From Acidipropionibacterium jensenii DSM 20535 (lineage in GTDB: Bacteria; Actinomycetota; Actinomycetes; Propionibacteriales; Propionibacteriaceae): a stretch of DNA of 52,601 bases. The notes below the pieces were generated by a model. It did not search any database and had not been told where the DNA came from. It saw only the letters and a list, made by a program, of their open reading frames with translations. The position numbers and the translations under genes were made by a program. This document shows, piece after piece, positions 30,468-38,936 of the stretch (position 1 is its first letter; the number at the start of each line of letters is the position of its first letter). The stretch is taken from the NCBI RefSeq assembly GCF_000425285.1, contig NZ_AUDD01000019.1:1-52601 (forward strand), in the 5' to 3' direction.

Positions 30468-31271
30468 ATGAGTGAAGAGAGTGCACAGCCGCAGGCCGAC
30501 GTCCAGGTTGATGACGCGGTGGCAGAGGTGACGATCGAGTCGACCCAGGTGGGCGAGGAGCCCGTGGAGGTCGTCTCCGAGGTGGTCGTCGAGCCTGCCG
30601 ATGAGGCAGATGCCGATGCACAGGCGCCGGCTCCGGAGGAGGTGGACGTGGTCGAGGTCGTCGAGGAGGATGCCCCGGTGGTCGTGGTTGAGACTGCCGA
30701 GGCCGCCGAGCCTGCCGGGGATGTCGCCGGCGAGGCTGAGGATTCCGGGACCGACGACACCGAGGGTGCGCAGGCCGCCCCCAAAGATGCCGAGGAGTCC
30801 GAGGAGGGCGAGGAGGGCGACGTCGATCCTCTCGATGAGGAGGGCGATATCGCCGCCGACTACCTCGAGGAGCTCCTCGACATCGCCGATCTGGACGGTG
30901 ACATCGACACTTATGTGGAGGCCGGGCGTGCCCACGTCTCCATCGTGACCGATTCCCAGACCCTGGTCGGCAAGGACGGGAAGGTGCTGGAGGCCCTCCA
31001 GGAGCTGTCCCGACTCGCCGTGATGACCGAGGCCGGTCACCGCTCGCGGCTGATGCTCGACATTGCCGGGTACCGCGAGGTGCGCCGTAAGGAGCTGCTC
31101 ATCCTGGCCACCGAGGCGATCGCCTCGGTCAAGGAGAGCGGTGAGCCGGAGCACCTGGCCCCGATGAATCCGTTCGAGCGCAAGATCATTCACGACGCCG
31201 TGGCGGCAGCCGGACTCTCCAGCGAGTCGGAGGGTGTGGAGCCCCGCCGGCATGTGGTGATCTCGGCCTGA
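30468..31271 (+). CDS. khpB: KH-R3H RNA-binding protein KhpB (Jag)
   Basis: A cytoplasmic RNA-binding protein in the yidC operon, which in firmicutes influences cell division and elongation. The 267-residue protein starts with a long acidic, Glu/Val-rich region (about 1-125). A KH domain follows, with the GxxG-type loop VGKDGKVL (about 165-172), then an R3H domain (about 220-265; PFERKIIHDAVA). ATG 30468 is preceded by AAGGA at 9-nt spacing; an upstream frame to 30402 has no such signal. It closes the rpmH operon. Confidence 0.9.
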   Translation: MSEESAQPQADVQVDDAVAEVTIESTQVGEEPVEVVSEVVVEPADEADADAQAPAPEEVDVVEVVEEDAPVVVVETAEAAEPAGDVAGEAEDSGTDDTEGAQAAPKDAEESEEGEEGDVDPLDEEGDIAADYLEELLDIADLDGDIDTYVEAGRAHVSIVTDSQTLVGKDGKVLEALQELSRLAVMTEAGHRSRLMLDIAGYREVRRKELLILATEAIASVKESGEPEHLAPMNPFERKIIHDAVAAAGLSSESEGVEPRRHVVISA

Positions 31272-31452
31272 CCCTAGTTCGGCAGAGCCTGGTTTCTCCT
31301 GAGGCTGGTTTCCATTGAGGCTGGTTCAGGCAGAGCCTGTTGCGCGCTCCCCATCTGAACCTGCTGTGCGTTCTCGGTTGAGGGCGTGTGGGAGTGGCTG
31401 CCTGTAGGCCGAGGGTAGTGGGACGGAGGTATTCAGTCGAGGGTGTGCCCTT

Positions 31453-31501
31453 CACGGGGGACGTCGGGAGTCCGTTGATGCGGACCTCGACGTCCCCCGT
31501 G
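31453..31501 (+). terminator. Terminator candidate of the rpmH-khpB operon
   Basis: A 14-bp perfect outer stem (31453-31466 with 31488-31501) continues after a small bulge into TCCG/CGGA around a short loop. It is about 180 bp beyond the khpB stop. Confidence 0.6.
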
Positions 31502-31761
31502 GTGCATTTACCGTGCTGAGCGTTCTGTGGGGAGCTGTACGGGAGCTGTACCCGTGGTGCGTTCCCAAGGAGCGTGCCGTTGATGGTGCCTTCCACCGTG
31601 GCGTCTTCCGCTGCGGTGTGCTCCGATGTGTTCCGTCGGTGCTTTCGCAGAGTGGGGCCCGGGAGGCATGGCTTCCGCATCACTCGGGCCAACTGCATCA
31701 CCCCGCACATATGGGCATCGGATGAAAGCATGCGCACAGTCCGTCGATGAGCGGAAAGGGC

Positions 31762-31786
31762 ATTTGTCGATAAATAGACATGTCGG
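31762..31786. repeat. Dispersed ATTTGTCGA motif, copy A
   Basis: The 25-bp sequence starting ATTTGTCGATAAATAGAC matches the copy at 36695-36719 at 22 of 25 positions. It is AT-rich against a GC-rich background. Confidence 0.6.
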
Positions 31787-32458
31787 CGAAGCGATGGTGA
31801 ACCCGGCGGCCTCATGCGCTGGGGCCCAGCTCGCATCGGTGTCGCTGCGAGCGCTGTCTGCATCGTGAGCCTGTCCTGCTCAATCCTGGGGATGGTGTGC
31901 TGGTCACGAGCAGTGTCCCAAGAAGTGAGTCTGGTGGACTCAAGACTGAAGACTTCGACTCACGCACGGAGCCGGTGACAGCTGGGCCAGGGAGAGTGCG
32001 GGTTGAGTTGGATAGCTGCCGGTCGTGCCCCTCGGTGGGGGCTCGGTCTGGGGGTCTAGACGCATGAGTCCTTAAAAGTGTGCAGGGAGAAGTGATTGAA
32101 ACTGAGCCTAAATGGACTGGAGGCGTGCCCCGGGCAGCACTCCAACAGCTCTGGTGACCCCGTTCGGTACGGCATTGCAGCAAGTGGTGTGTGGGGTGTT
32201 GATCATGGTCCGGGTAGGAGCGTTGCCGGAAGCTGACGGGGCGCACCAGTGACCCCTGTCGGTCTGGTGATCATGGTTGGGCAGGCGAACCGGCGCTGGA
32301 TCCGCACGTGACCCGTCGCTCTGGCGGGAGCATGGTCCGGCTCCTCGGTCGTTCGAGGGGTGTGGGGTTGCGAGTGTTGCCGCGGCGCTTGGCACGAAGC
32401 GATGAGATGGGAGTCCTCGCACGTGCGAAGAGCGAAGATGTCGGGAAAGATGGAAGGC

Positions 32459-33085
32459 ATGGCAACAGAGGATTCCGAACTTCAGACTGCGGCTGAGGTG
32501 TTCGACACCGGACTCGCGCAGATAAAGCAATATGTCGACATATTGACATCGCGCGGTGTGGAGTGGGGCCTTCTGGGACCCAAGGAGGCTCCGAGGGTGT
32601 GGGAGCGGCACATTCTCAACAGTGCCGCTCTGACCTCTCTCATCCCGGAGGGATCGCGTGTTGCTGATGTGGGCAGTGGCGCTGGACTTCCTGGAGTCCC
32701 TCTGGCCATCCAGCGCCCCGACCTGCGGGTGACTCTCATGGAGCCCCTGCTCAGGCGGTTCAACTTCCTCAGCCAGGTGGTTGAGGAGCTGGGTCTTGGG
32801 GATCGCGTCGATGTTCTTCGCGCCCGGGCTGAGGACTGCGATGAGCTTTTCGACATCGTCACCGCCAGGGCAGTCGCGAAGCTGCCGACCCTCATTGGCT
32901 GGACGAAGAGCCTCTTCCTTCCCGATGGGTACCTGCTGGCATTGAAGGGAGTGTCGGCTGCCGACGAGGTGAAGGGGTCGGCCAAGGCGCTGAAGGCCGG
33001 GGGCCTGGAGGCTGAAGTCCTGGTTGTGCGTTCTCATCCACAGGCACAGGTGACACACGTCGTGCGAGTTGGCAGGAGCAACTGA
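32459..33085 (+). CDS. rsmG: 16S rRNA (guanine527-N7)-methyltransferase
   Basis: RsmG (GidB) methylates G527 of 16S rRNA using S-adenosylmethionine. The 208-residue protein has [20 protein letters not shown], the SAM-binding motif [17 protein letters not shown] (about 68-84) and [10 protein letters not shown] near residue 140. Start is uncertain: ATGs at 32438, 32450 and 32459 are all in frame. I chose 32459 because GGGAAAGA lies at workable distance. Location upstream of parA is the common actinobacterial order. Confidence 0.92.
   Translation: MATEDSELQTAAEVFDTGLAQIKQYVDILTSRGVEWGLLGPKEAPRVWERHILNSAALTSLIPEGSRVADVGSGAGLPGVPLAIQRPDLRVTLMEPLLRRFNFLSQVVEELGLGDRVDVLRARAEDCDELFDIVTARAVAKLPTLIGWTKSLFLPDGYLLALKGVSAADEVKGSAKALKAGGLEAEVLVVRSHPQAQVTHVVRVGRSN
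32530..32554. repeat. Dispersed motif, copy C, inside rsmG
   Basis: The copy matches copy B at 18 of 25 positions and includes a perfect 16-bp palindrome, AATATGTCGACATATT (32529-32544). Codons for a conserved RsmG segment overlap it, so coincidence is possible. Confidence 0.4.
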
Positions 33086-33134
33086 CCCCGGGTTGTTGTC
33101 ACAACGCCCGGGCTAGTACAGCTAGTGGGCCGTT

Positions 33135-33377
33135 GTGACTGGAGGTCGCGACATCGTCGATGTCGTCCCGGAGTCCAGTAGCGGCGCACTGAGAGTGGCC
33201 TGCCAGCGGTGCGTCCTGGTGATCAAGGAGGCCCGCGTGGGACTGCGGCGACGGTCAGGGCTGTGTCCGTGCCGTTGTGAGTGCGGCGGACACGTGTTCC
33301 GGTTGGGCAGCGCGGAACTCCGCGAGCTCCCCACTGAGTGGCGCGAGAAGCGGTTGAACGAGAAGCGGCTGGGTTGA
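33135..33377 (+). CDS. Possible small cysteine-rich protein
   Basis: An 80-residue frame with a GTG start shows a CQRC pair (about residues 23-26) and a CPCRCECGGH cluster (about 44-53), followed by a charged helical tail (WREKRLNEKRLG). Five to six cysteines with a histidine suggest a zinc ribbon. Third codon positions are mostly G or C, in line with real genes here. No clear ribosome site precedes the GTG, and the family is not recognised. It may be a small metal-binding protein or a chance frame. Confidence 0.35.
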   Translation: MTGGRDIVDVVPESSSGALRVACQRCVLVIKEARVGLRRRSGLCPCRCECGGHVFRLGSAELRELPTEWREKRLNEKRLG

Positions 33378-33502
33378 GTTCGCCGTACATCCCGGCGCTC
33401 GGGTCGGGTTGGGAGGGGCTCAGCCGGAAGGCCTTCAACCGATGCAGCGACCTGCGGAGTGAGAATCAGATGGGTCCCCAGACATCTCCGAATGTATGTG
33501 GA

Positions 33503-33518
33503 TGTTTCACGTGAAACA
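33503..33518. promoter_or_regulatory. parS: parS site 1
   Basis: TGTTTCACGTGAAACA is a perfect 16-bp palindrome and the universal chromosomal ParB binding site. It lies in the rsmG-parA gap. Confidence 0.97.
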
Positions 33519-34077
33519 TTGAGGGGGACTCGTCGGTGACAGCGGCCGTCGGTCGGCGCACTGAGAGGGGGGGCCAGCGTCCGCTGAGTCACCGAACGGT
33601 TGTGAGGAGCACCTGATCAGGGTGTGCCGGGTGATCTTGGATAGTGTCGCCAACAGATGGAATGGGCGCCCGCACGGCGAGTGACTGGCTCGACGTCCCG
33701 GGGTCCACCAACACGCCATCCATCGTGAACACCACTTCATCGCGAACACACTGCGGGGAAAACACTGCGGTCCCAAGGCGAGTGGGCTGAACTCGGGTGT
33801 TGCCGATGATGAACTCGGGGTGAGCCTTGGGGCGGGCAGGTCAGGGTGTCGTGGCACGGCGTCGGGAGGCCGACTCTGAAGTCTGGGTCCGGAGTCCAGG
33901 GCGGGACGAAAGCCACAGCCGAGCAGCGTCGTGAGAGTGGTTGGGCTGACACAGCGGCGGGCAAAGTGGGCCGAGGTTAGCTGGTTGAACCGGGAGGTTG
34001 GCACACCGTCTTACGACGAGTCGCGGAGCTACGCCGACTAACCCTCGACGTGTGCGGGGCTCAAGCGGTGGACAGCC

Positions 34078-34094
34078 TGTGGATATGTGGATAA
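34078..34094. promoter_or_regulatory. DnaA boxes upstream of parA (first cluster)
   Basis: TGTGGATAA at 34086-34094 is a perfect TTATCCACA box on the minus strand; TGTGGATAT at 34078-34086 overlaps it by one base and has one mismatch. Confidence 0.65.
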
Positions 34095-34325
34095 GTCGAC
34101 ATCGGGGCCGGCGGTAGTCCCGCCGTCGATCACCTGGGGAAGAGAGCGTCAGGTGAAGACTCTCAGTGGGAGAGCGCAATGAGGACCATGTCGGTGCCAG
34201 GTGCCAGGTGCCAGGCGTTGCGAGCCCTGGCTGGTGCACCCGGTGCGGCCCGGAAGGCGAGAGGCAGCAATGATCCCTTCAAACCAGGTCTGCGATCCGT
34301 GGCGCTGCCTCGACGATGCAGCCTC

Positions 34326-34365
34326 CTGTGGATAACTGTTCTGAGTCAGGGGAAGTTATCCACAG
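34326..34365. promoter_or_regulatory. Inverted pair of perfect DnaA boxes upstream of parA
   Basis: CTGTGGATAACT (34326-34337) and AGTTATCCACAG (34354-34365) form a 12-bp inverted repeat with a 16-bp spacer. Each contains a perfect TTATCCACA box. They lie about 170 bp before the parA start. Confidence 0.75.
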
Positions 34366-34453
34366 CTGGACTGTGTCGTGATGAACCTGGGGTGACCCAC
34401 GGCTAGAGTGTCGTTGCGGCCCGCGGTCAGTCGGCAGAGTGTGGAACACGCGA

Positions 34454-34469
34454 TGTTTCACGTGAAACA
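34454..34469. promoter_or_regulatory. parS: parS site 2, at the parA promoter
   Basis: A second perfect TGTTTCACGTGAAACA lies 65 bp upstream of the parA start, so ParB binding here could also repress parAB. Confidence 0.97.
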
Positions 34470-34534
34470 TCGATGCTGCATGTGACTGCGATGGGCATGT
34501 ACATCCACTCCACGCATAGCCACGGAGGATATCC

Positions 34535-35530
34535 ATGAAGGACGAGGTCCCGGTCTACAAGGACGCTCCCAAACGCGCGGCCTTCGAGGTGTCAGACGTA
34601 CCGGAGCAGCAGAGCCACGAGGCCGACAAAGCAGATGAGGCCGAGCTGCGCACTCTTCCATTGACTCTCCCCCGGCCGACGACTCGGCGTGTGGTGGGAG
34701 TGGCGAACCAGAAGGGTGGAGTCGGGAAGACCACGACGGCGGTCAATCTCGCAGTCGGCCTGGCGATGGGTGGACTGAGGGTCCTGCTTATTGATGTCGA
34801 CCCGCAGGGGAATGCCTCAACGGCCCTGGGGATTCCGCATGAGATCGGAACACCCGGCACCTACGAGGTGCTGGTCGACCAGGAGAAGATCTCCCCACTG
34901 GCGCAGATGAGTCCCGAGACTCCGGGGCTGGAAGTGGTTCCCGCCACGATCGACCTGTCGGGTGCGGAGCTCCAGCTCGCCATGGCTCAGAATCGGGAGA
35001 GGCGGCTGAAGGACGCCATCGATGAGCACCTGAAGGACCATGACATCGACTACGTGATCCTCGACTGCCCGCCCTCTCTCGGACTGCTCACCATCAACGC
35101 CCTCGTCGCAGCTGACGAGGTCCTGCTCCCCATCCAGTGTGAGTACTACGCGCTTGAGGGGGTCACTCAGCTGCAGCGCACCATCACGGCTGTTCAGAAG
35201 GCGTTTAATCCGCAGCTGACACTGACCAGCATTCTCATGACGATGTTCGACAAGCGCACCCGTCTCTCGGCCGATGTGGTCGAAGAAGTGCGCCAGCACT
35301 TCCCAGGTGAGGTGATGACGACGCTGGTGCCACGATCCGTTCGTGTTGCCGAGGCACCCAGCTACCAGCGGTCCGTCCTGACCTATGAGCCACGATCAAC
35401 GGGAGCAGTGGCCTACCGGGCGGCCGCCGCCGAGTTTGCCAAGCGACACAGCAAGACCACGGTCAGTGCTGGTCAGACCGGGACGGCAGGGAAGTCAACA
35501 TCCAAGGGACAGCGGAAGAAGAGGGCATAA
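34535..35530 (+). CDS. parA: Chromosome partitioning ATPase ParA (Soj)
   Basis: ParA is the Walker-type ATPase that segregates ParB-parS complexes and can modulate DnaA. The 331-residue protein has a variable N-terminal extension (1-52), the deviant Walker A KGGVGKTTTAVNL (about 60-72), and the DVDPQGNAS and YVILDCPPSLGLLT motifs. A basic Lys/Ser/Thr-rich tail closes it. The ATG follows GGAGG at 6 nt. parB starts 3 bp after its stop. Confidence 0.96.
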   Translation: MKDEVPVYKDAPKRAAFEVSDVPEQQSHEADKADEAELRTLPLTLPRPTTRRVVGVANQKGGVGKTTTAVNLAVGLAMGGLRVLLIDVDPQGNASTALGIPHEIGTPGTYEVLVDQEKISPLAQMSPETPGLEVVPATIDLSGAELQLAMAQNRERRLKDAIDEHLKDHDIDYVILDCPPSLGLLTINALVAADEVLLPIQCEYYALEGVTQLQRTITAVQKAFNPQLTLTSILMTMFDKRTRLSADVVEEVRQHFPGEVMTTLVPRSVRVAEAPSYQRSVLTYEPRSTGAVAYRAAAAEFAKRHSKTTVSAGQTGTAGKSTSKGQRKKRA

Positions 35531-35533
35531 ACC

Positions 35534-36682
35534 ATGGCGAGCAAGCACCAGGGTGGGCTGGGACGAGGGTTCGGCGAGTTCTTCCAGCCATCGGCACCGG
35601 TCGACACCAAGCCCGTTGAACCCATCCCTGACAGCACCGTGACCAAGGCCGACACTGACGCAGCGACACTGACGCGGCCATCCGGACATGAGGATGCCGC
35701 GGGCCGGACTCCAGAGGAGACCGAGACGACCGGCTCCTCGACCGACAGTCACGCTGACCAGCAGAATGGCTCGCGGGCCTCAGAACTAGCACACGACCAG
35801 GCGGATGCCGCACTTGAGGAACCTCATCGTGACGGCGGGTCCGAGACCGAGGGCACGGAACTGGTGGATGGTTCTCGTCTTCAGTCGGTCGCTGTGAACA
35901 AGATCCATCCCAATCCACGGCAGCCCCGTCGTACCTTCGACGAGGAGGCACTCCTCGAGCTGTCTGAGTCGATCGCCGAGGTCGGTTTGCTGCAGCCCAT
36001 CGTGGTGCGTCCAGAGGGCGACAGCTATGAGTTGGTCATGGGCGAGCGCCGCTGGCGGGCTACCCGGCTGGCGGGACTCGAGAGGATTCCCGCAATCGTC
36101 AGGACCACTGAGTCCAAGGATCTACTGCGTGACGCCCTGCTGGAGAACCTTCACCGTGCTCAGCTCAATCCCCTCGAGGAGGCTGCTGCCTATCGGCAGC
36201 TGCTGGATGACTTCGAGTGCACCCAGGACGAGCTGTCCAGAAGGATCAAGAGGTCCCGATCGCAGATCGCCAACACTCTGCGGCTCATGAGGCTGCCGAG
36301 ACCCGTCCAACGGCACCTCATCGATGGATACCTCACAGCCGGCCACGCTCGCGCACTCCTCGGTGCCAAGGATGCGGAGGATCAGGTCAGCATCGCTGAG
36401 GAGATCGTCGATGAAGGGCTCAGCGTAAGAGCCACTGAAACCTTGGTGAAGTCCGTCAACGACTCGAAGACCACGGTGAAGCCGCATATCCGCCGCAAGC
36501 CCCGAAGCGACGAGGTCGCCCTTCAGCTGGCCACTAGGCTTGCCGATGTCTACGACACCGAGGTGAAGGTCAAGCGCAGGAAGGGTCGGGGGACCATTAC
36601 CCTGGGCTTCGAGGACGACAACGACCTTGATCGCCTCATGGGGATCTTGGAGCGAACCCAGGAGTCAGCGGCAGATCACTAG
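35534..36682 (+). CDS. parB: Chromosome partitioning protein ParB
   Basis: ParB is the CTP-dependent clamp that loads at parS and spreads. The 382-residue protein has a start RGLGRGFGEFF that is typical of ParA-interacting N-termini, then a long acidic linker (about 20-115). The N-domain follows, with NPRQPRRTFDEEALLELSES, the CTP-binding box GERRWRATRLAG (about 170-181), the HTH around RIKRSRSQIANTLRLMRLP, and a C-terminal dimerisation domain. The linker is unusually long. It forms an operon with parA and has three parS sites within 3 kb. Confidence 0.96.
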   Translation: MASKHQGGLGRGFGEFFQPSAPVDTKPVEPIPDSTVTKADTDAATLTRPSGHEDAAGRTPEETETTGSSTDSHADQQNGSRASELAHDQADAALEEPHRDGGSETEGTELVDGSRLQSVAVNKIHPNPRQPRRTFDEEALLELSESIAEVGLLQPIVVRPEGDSYELVMGERRWRATRLAGLERIPAIVRTTESKDLLRDALLENLHRAQLNPLEEAAAYRQLLDDFECTQDELSRRIKRSRSQIANTLRLMRLPRPVQRHLIDGYLTAGHARALLGAKDAEDQVSIAEEIVDEGLSVRATETLVKSVNDSKTTVKPHIRRKPRSDEVALQLATRLADVYDTEVKVKRRKGRGTITLGFEDDNDLDRLMGILERTQESAADH

Positions 36683-36684
36683 AT

Positions 36685-36719
36685 CTATATATCGATTTGT
36701 CGACATATAGACGTGTCGG
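36685..36719. repeat. AT-rich inverted repeat and dispersed motif copy B
   Basis: CTATATATCGA (36685-36695) and TCGACATATAG (36700-36710) form an 11-bp inverted repeat with one mismatch and a 4-nt spacer. The motif copy (36695-36719) overlaps its right half. It starts 3 bp after the parB stop. Confidence 0.65.
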
Positions 36720-36761
36720 TAGTGGTCCCGCTCAACGGGGGACGCGGTTGGCAAGCCTGCA

Positions 36762-36779
36762 CCCGCCTTGGCAGGCGGG
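36762..36779 (+). terminator. Possible parB terminator
   Basis: CCCGCCT pairs with AGGCGGG around a 4-nt loop, 80 bp beyond the parB stop. Confidence 0.55.
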
Positions 36780-37558
36780 CGTCACAGGACCCGGTGAGTG
36801 CCACGGGGCCCGGTTGTGCGCTGAAGGGTGACGAGTGGCGCAGTGTGAGAGCGGCAAACGGCACGGCGGGTTCAGGATGGGCACTGTGTCCATGATCACA
36901 AGCTCTCCCGGCAAGGCCCATGCCGAGCCTGACGAAGGTGCGACTTGTCCGGTCGCCGTGCGCGGGTAAGGGGCCAGCGACTCATCCACGCTGTGGTCGC
37001 CACGGTGCTGCCCTGGTGTCCATTCGCTTTGGGCGGCAGTGAGCCTTGTGGGTGGGCCCCGACGGCACGTCTGCGTGTTCAGAGTTGGTCGAGTGCCGGA
37101 AAAGAGCCTCTCAGTGCCGCTGCGAGAGAGCCGCAGAACAATCAGATCATGCTTCTAGCTGAGAACAATAGAAGATGATCATGCTGGCATGGAGATGTGG
37201 ATCATGATCGGCGCCGCTGTGGCCACCTGACTACTTAGCTTTGGTTCCCAGTGGGCCAGGCCACAGGAGTCCGCGTGCGTCAGCTCTTGCTGACAGCAGC
37301 ACAGTACCCCGACCGGCGCACATGCCTCTCCTACAGTCTGAGGGAGCTGGCTGTAAGTGGCTCGTCAGGCAGACAGTTTGGCGCTGCGTTGTCTTGGCGA
37401 CAGGTGGGACTGGTCGGTCAGGAGGAGAGTGTCACGGGCCTCGTCTTGGCGGCAGGTGACACCCACTCGCCTCGGCGAGGGGTAGAACTGGCGGCTCTTG
37501 GTAGCGGGCCGCCAGGCCCCCTCGTCAACCACGTGTGCCGACCGGGGGCGGTTGGTCC

Positions 37559-38050
37559 TCAGGCCTGTTCCGGAGAGTCGGAGTAGTAGGCGGTCGACTC
37601 CGCGATGCGGCGGTTCACATCGGTGCGCGCGTAGTGCTCTGCGACGAAGGACAGGAATGGCACGGTCCCGGCCAGGGCGATGATGGCCAGTCTCCACAGC
37701 GGCCAGCCCGCTCTCCTTCCCAGCATGTACGCGGTGATGAGCAGCAGTGCGTACAACCACCCATGGGCGACGCCGACCACACTGGTCATCTGGGGGATGT
37801 CGGCGAAGTACTTCAGGGGCATGGCGACGCAGACGAGCACGATGAGGAGAGTCCCCACGACGTAAGCCATCACCCGGTAGCGCAGCAGGGCGCTACGGAC
37901 CGCGGGAATGTCGTCTGGCAGGATCCAGGGCTCCTGATCGTCGGGGCCGGACTGTGTGGGTTCGGATCCATCGTCGGAGGCTCGTGGCTGGTCGGGGGTC
38001 TCATAGAACGCGTCATTGGTGACGTCGTCGACAGGATGCTGCTCGGGCAC
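37559..38050 (-). CDS. DUF3817-domain membrane protein
   Basis: A 163-residue protein with an acidic cytoplasmic N-terminus (about 1-50) and a DUF3817 domain (about 55-145). Hydrophobic segments lie around YVVGTLLIVLVCVAMPLKYF, VAHGWLYALLLITAYMLG and LAIIALAGTVPFLSFVAEH. DUF3817 proteins are small integral membrane proteins of unknown function found near chromosome-maintenance genes in actinobacteria. The GTG at 38050 begins 5 bp after the glutamine amidotransferase stop, with GAGGG just before it, so the two are probably cotranscribed. Confidence 0.8.
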   Translation of the reverse strand: MPEQHPVDDVTNDAFYETPDQPRASDDGSEPTQSGPDDQEPWILPDDIPAVRSALLRYRVMAYVVGTLLIVLVCVAMPLKYFADIPQMTSVVGVAHGWLYALLLITAYMLGRRAGWPLWRLAIIALAGTVPFLSFVAEHYARTDVNRRIAESTAYYSDSPEQA

Positions 38051-38055
38051 GTCCC

Positions 38056-38787
38056 TCAGGCTACTCGGACGCCGGTAGGGGCCTCGACCACTGCGAGGAA
38101 CCGCCTGCCGAGGTCGGCAGCGACATCTGCAAGGGCCGAGTCGGCCGCCCCGATCTGCTGGGAAGCAGTCAGCGCCGTCTCCCGTGACGCACGGACCTGC
38201 CATCCCGACGTCTCAGAGAGCCGCAGCCACCCGTCGAAGATGGACTGATCGGCCTCGGGGTGGAACTGGACTCCCCAGGCGCGCGGAGCGAACCGCACCG
38301 CCTGGGGCTGGCCGGTGGGGTCGCTGGCCAGCCGAGTCGCACCCGTGGGCAGGCTGACGGCGATGTCGTCATTGAAGTGAATGGCCTCCGATCCCGCGAG
38401 GCCGCCGACAAGAGGGTCCTCCCGGCCCTCGTCGAGCAGTCCGACTGGAGTCATTCCCAGCGTGACGTGATCGCTGCGGCCCACCTCCCCACCGAGTGCG
38501 ACGGTGGCGAGCTGAAGTCCGAGGCACACTCCGAGGAACGGTGTTTCACGTGAAACACTCGAGCGGATCAGTTGTCTGACAGCTGGCAACCAGCCCCAGA
38601 CATCGTCGTCCAGGCAGTTCTGCGTGCCACCCATCACGACCAGAGCGTCGGCGTCGTCGATCGACTCGGGTACTGGCTGGTGCCACGCCTCGATGACATC
38701 CAGGGTGCAGCCGAGATCGGTCCACACCCGCTGGAGGTGACCCAGCGGGCACTCAGGTTGGTGCACGATGACGCGGATCAGAGTCAT
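38056..38787 (-). CDS. Class I glutamine amidotransferase-like protein
   Basis: A 243-residue stand-alone GATase-1 domain of the GMP-synthase-like family. The nucleophile elbow is FLGVCLGLQLA (Cys about 89), and the catalytic His-Glu pair is in GVQFHPEAD (about 187-195). The substrate is unknown; members can hydrolyse glutamine or gamma-glutamyl compounds. A parS site is embedded in the codons for SVSRET just before the nucleophile. The gene runs on the minus strand with the DUF3817 gene downstream. Confidence 0.85.
   Translation of the reverse strand: MTLIRVIVHQPECPLGHLQRVWTDLGCTLDVIEAWHQPVPESIDDADALVVMGGTQNCLDDDVWGWLPAVRQLIRSSVSRETPFLGVCLGLQLATVALGGEVGRSDHVTLGMTPVGLLDEGREDPLVGGLAGSEAIHFNDDIAVSLPTGATRLASDPTGQPQAVRFAPRAWGVQFHPEADQSIFDGWLRLSETSGWQVRASRETALTASQQIGAADSALADVAADLGRRFLAVVEAPTGVRVA
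38542..38557. promoter_or_regulatory. parS: parS site 3, inside the amidotransferase gene
   Basis: A third perfect TGTTTCACGTGAAACA, within coding sequence, 13 kb from oriC. Confidence 0.97.
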
Positions 38788-38830
38788 GACGAGGATCCTA
38801 GGCAGATGCCCGTGTCGAGCGTGTTACCAC

Positions 38831-38880
38831 CCTGGACGCCCGGAATCGTCACCTGGACGCCTGGAATCGTCACCTGGACG
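38831..38880. repeat. 21-bp tandem repeat in the SURF1-amidotransferase gap
   Basis: CCTGGACGCC(C/T)GGAATCGTCA occurs twice (38831-38851, 38852-38872) followed by a partial third copy. The gap has no other feature. Confidence 0.8.
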
Positions 38881-38936
38881 GTATGACTCCAGCTGGGTGC
38901 CCTGCAGTGACTGGCCGGTTGACGCCGGAACCACGG

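Larger units (their letters stand above)
31272..32458. other. 1.2-kb gene-poor region between khpB and rsmG
   Basis: Several open frames cross this gap but none has coding-like composition or recognisable protein sequence. It contains a strong hairpin (31453-31501), an 11-bp tandem duplication GGGAGCTGTAC (31530-31551), a GGCAGAGCCTG direct repeat (31281 and 31330) and the AT-rich motif at 31762-31786. TGATCATGGT occurs twice (near 32210 and 32268). Base composition is less GC-skewed than in the genes. Confidence 0.6.
33086..34534. other. 1.4-kb region between rsmG and parA with parS and DnaA boxes
   Basis: The gap has an imperfect hairpin after rsmG (33087-33112), a doubtful small gene (33135-33377), two parS sites and several TTATCCACA-type DnaA boxes. 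An 83-codon minus frame (33589-33840) shows some coding-like composition but no start codon. The rest shows nothing recognisable. Confidence 0.65.
36683..37558. other. Gene-free region downstream of parB
   Basis: No convincing gene in 876 bp. It holds the AT-rich inverted repeat at 36685-36710 with motif copy B, a small hairpin (36762-36779), and GATCATGCT twice (37144 and 37176). Confidence 0.6.

Noticed and set aside
31186-31863. 225-codon minus-strand frame overlapping the khpB end
   Set aside because: Antisense to the R3H domain and with no recognisable domain or ribosome site.
37251-37586. 111-codon plus-strand frame before the DUF3817 stop
   Set aside because: No ribosome site, no family resemblance, and it overlaps the end of a real convergent gene.
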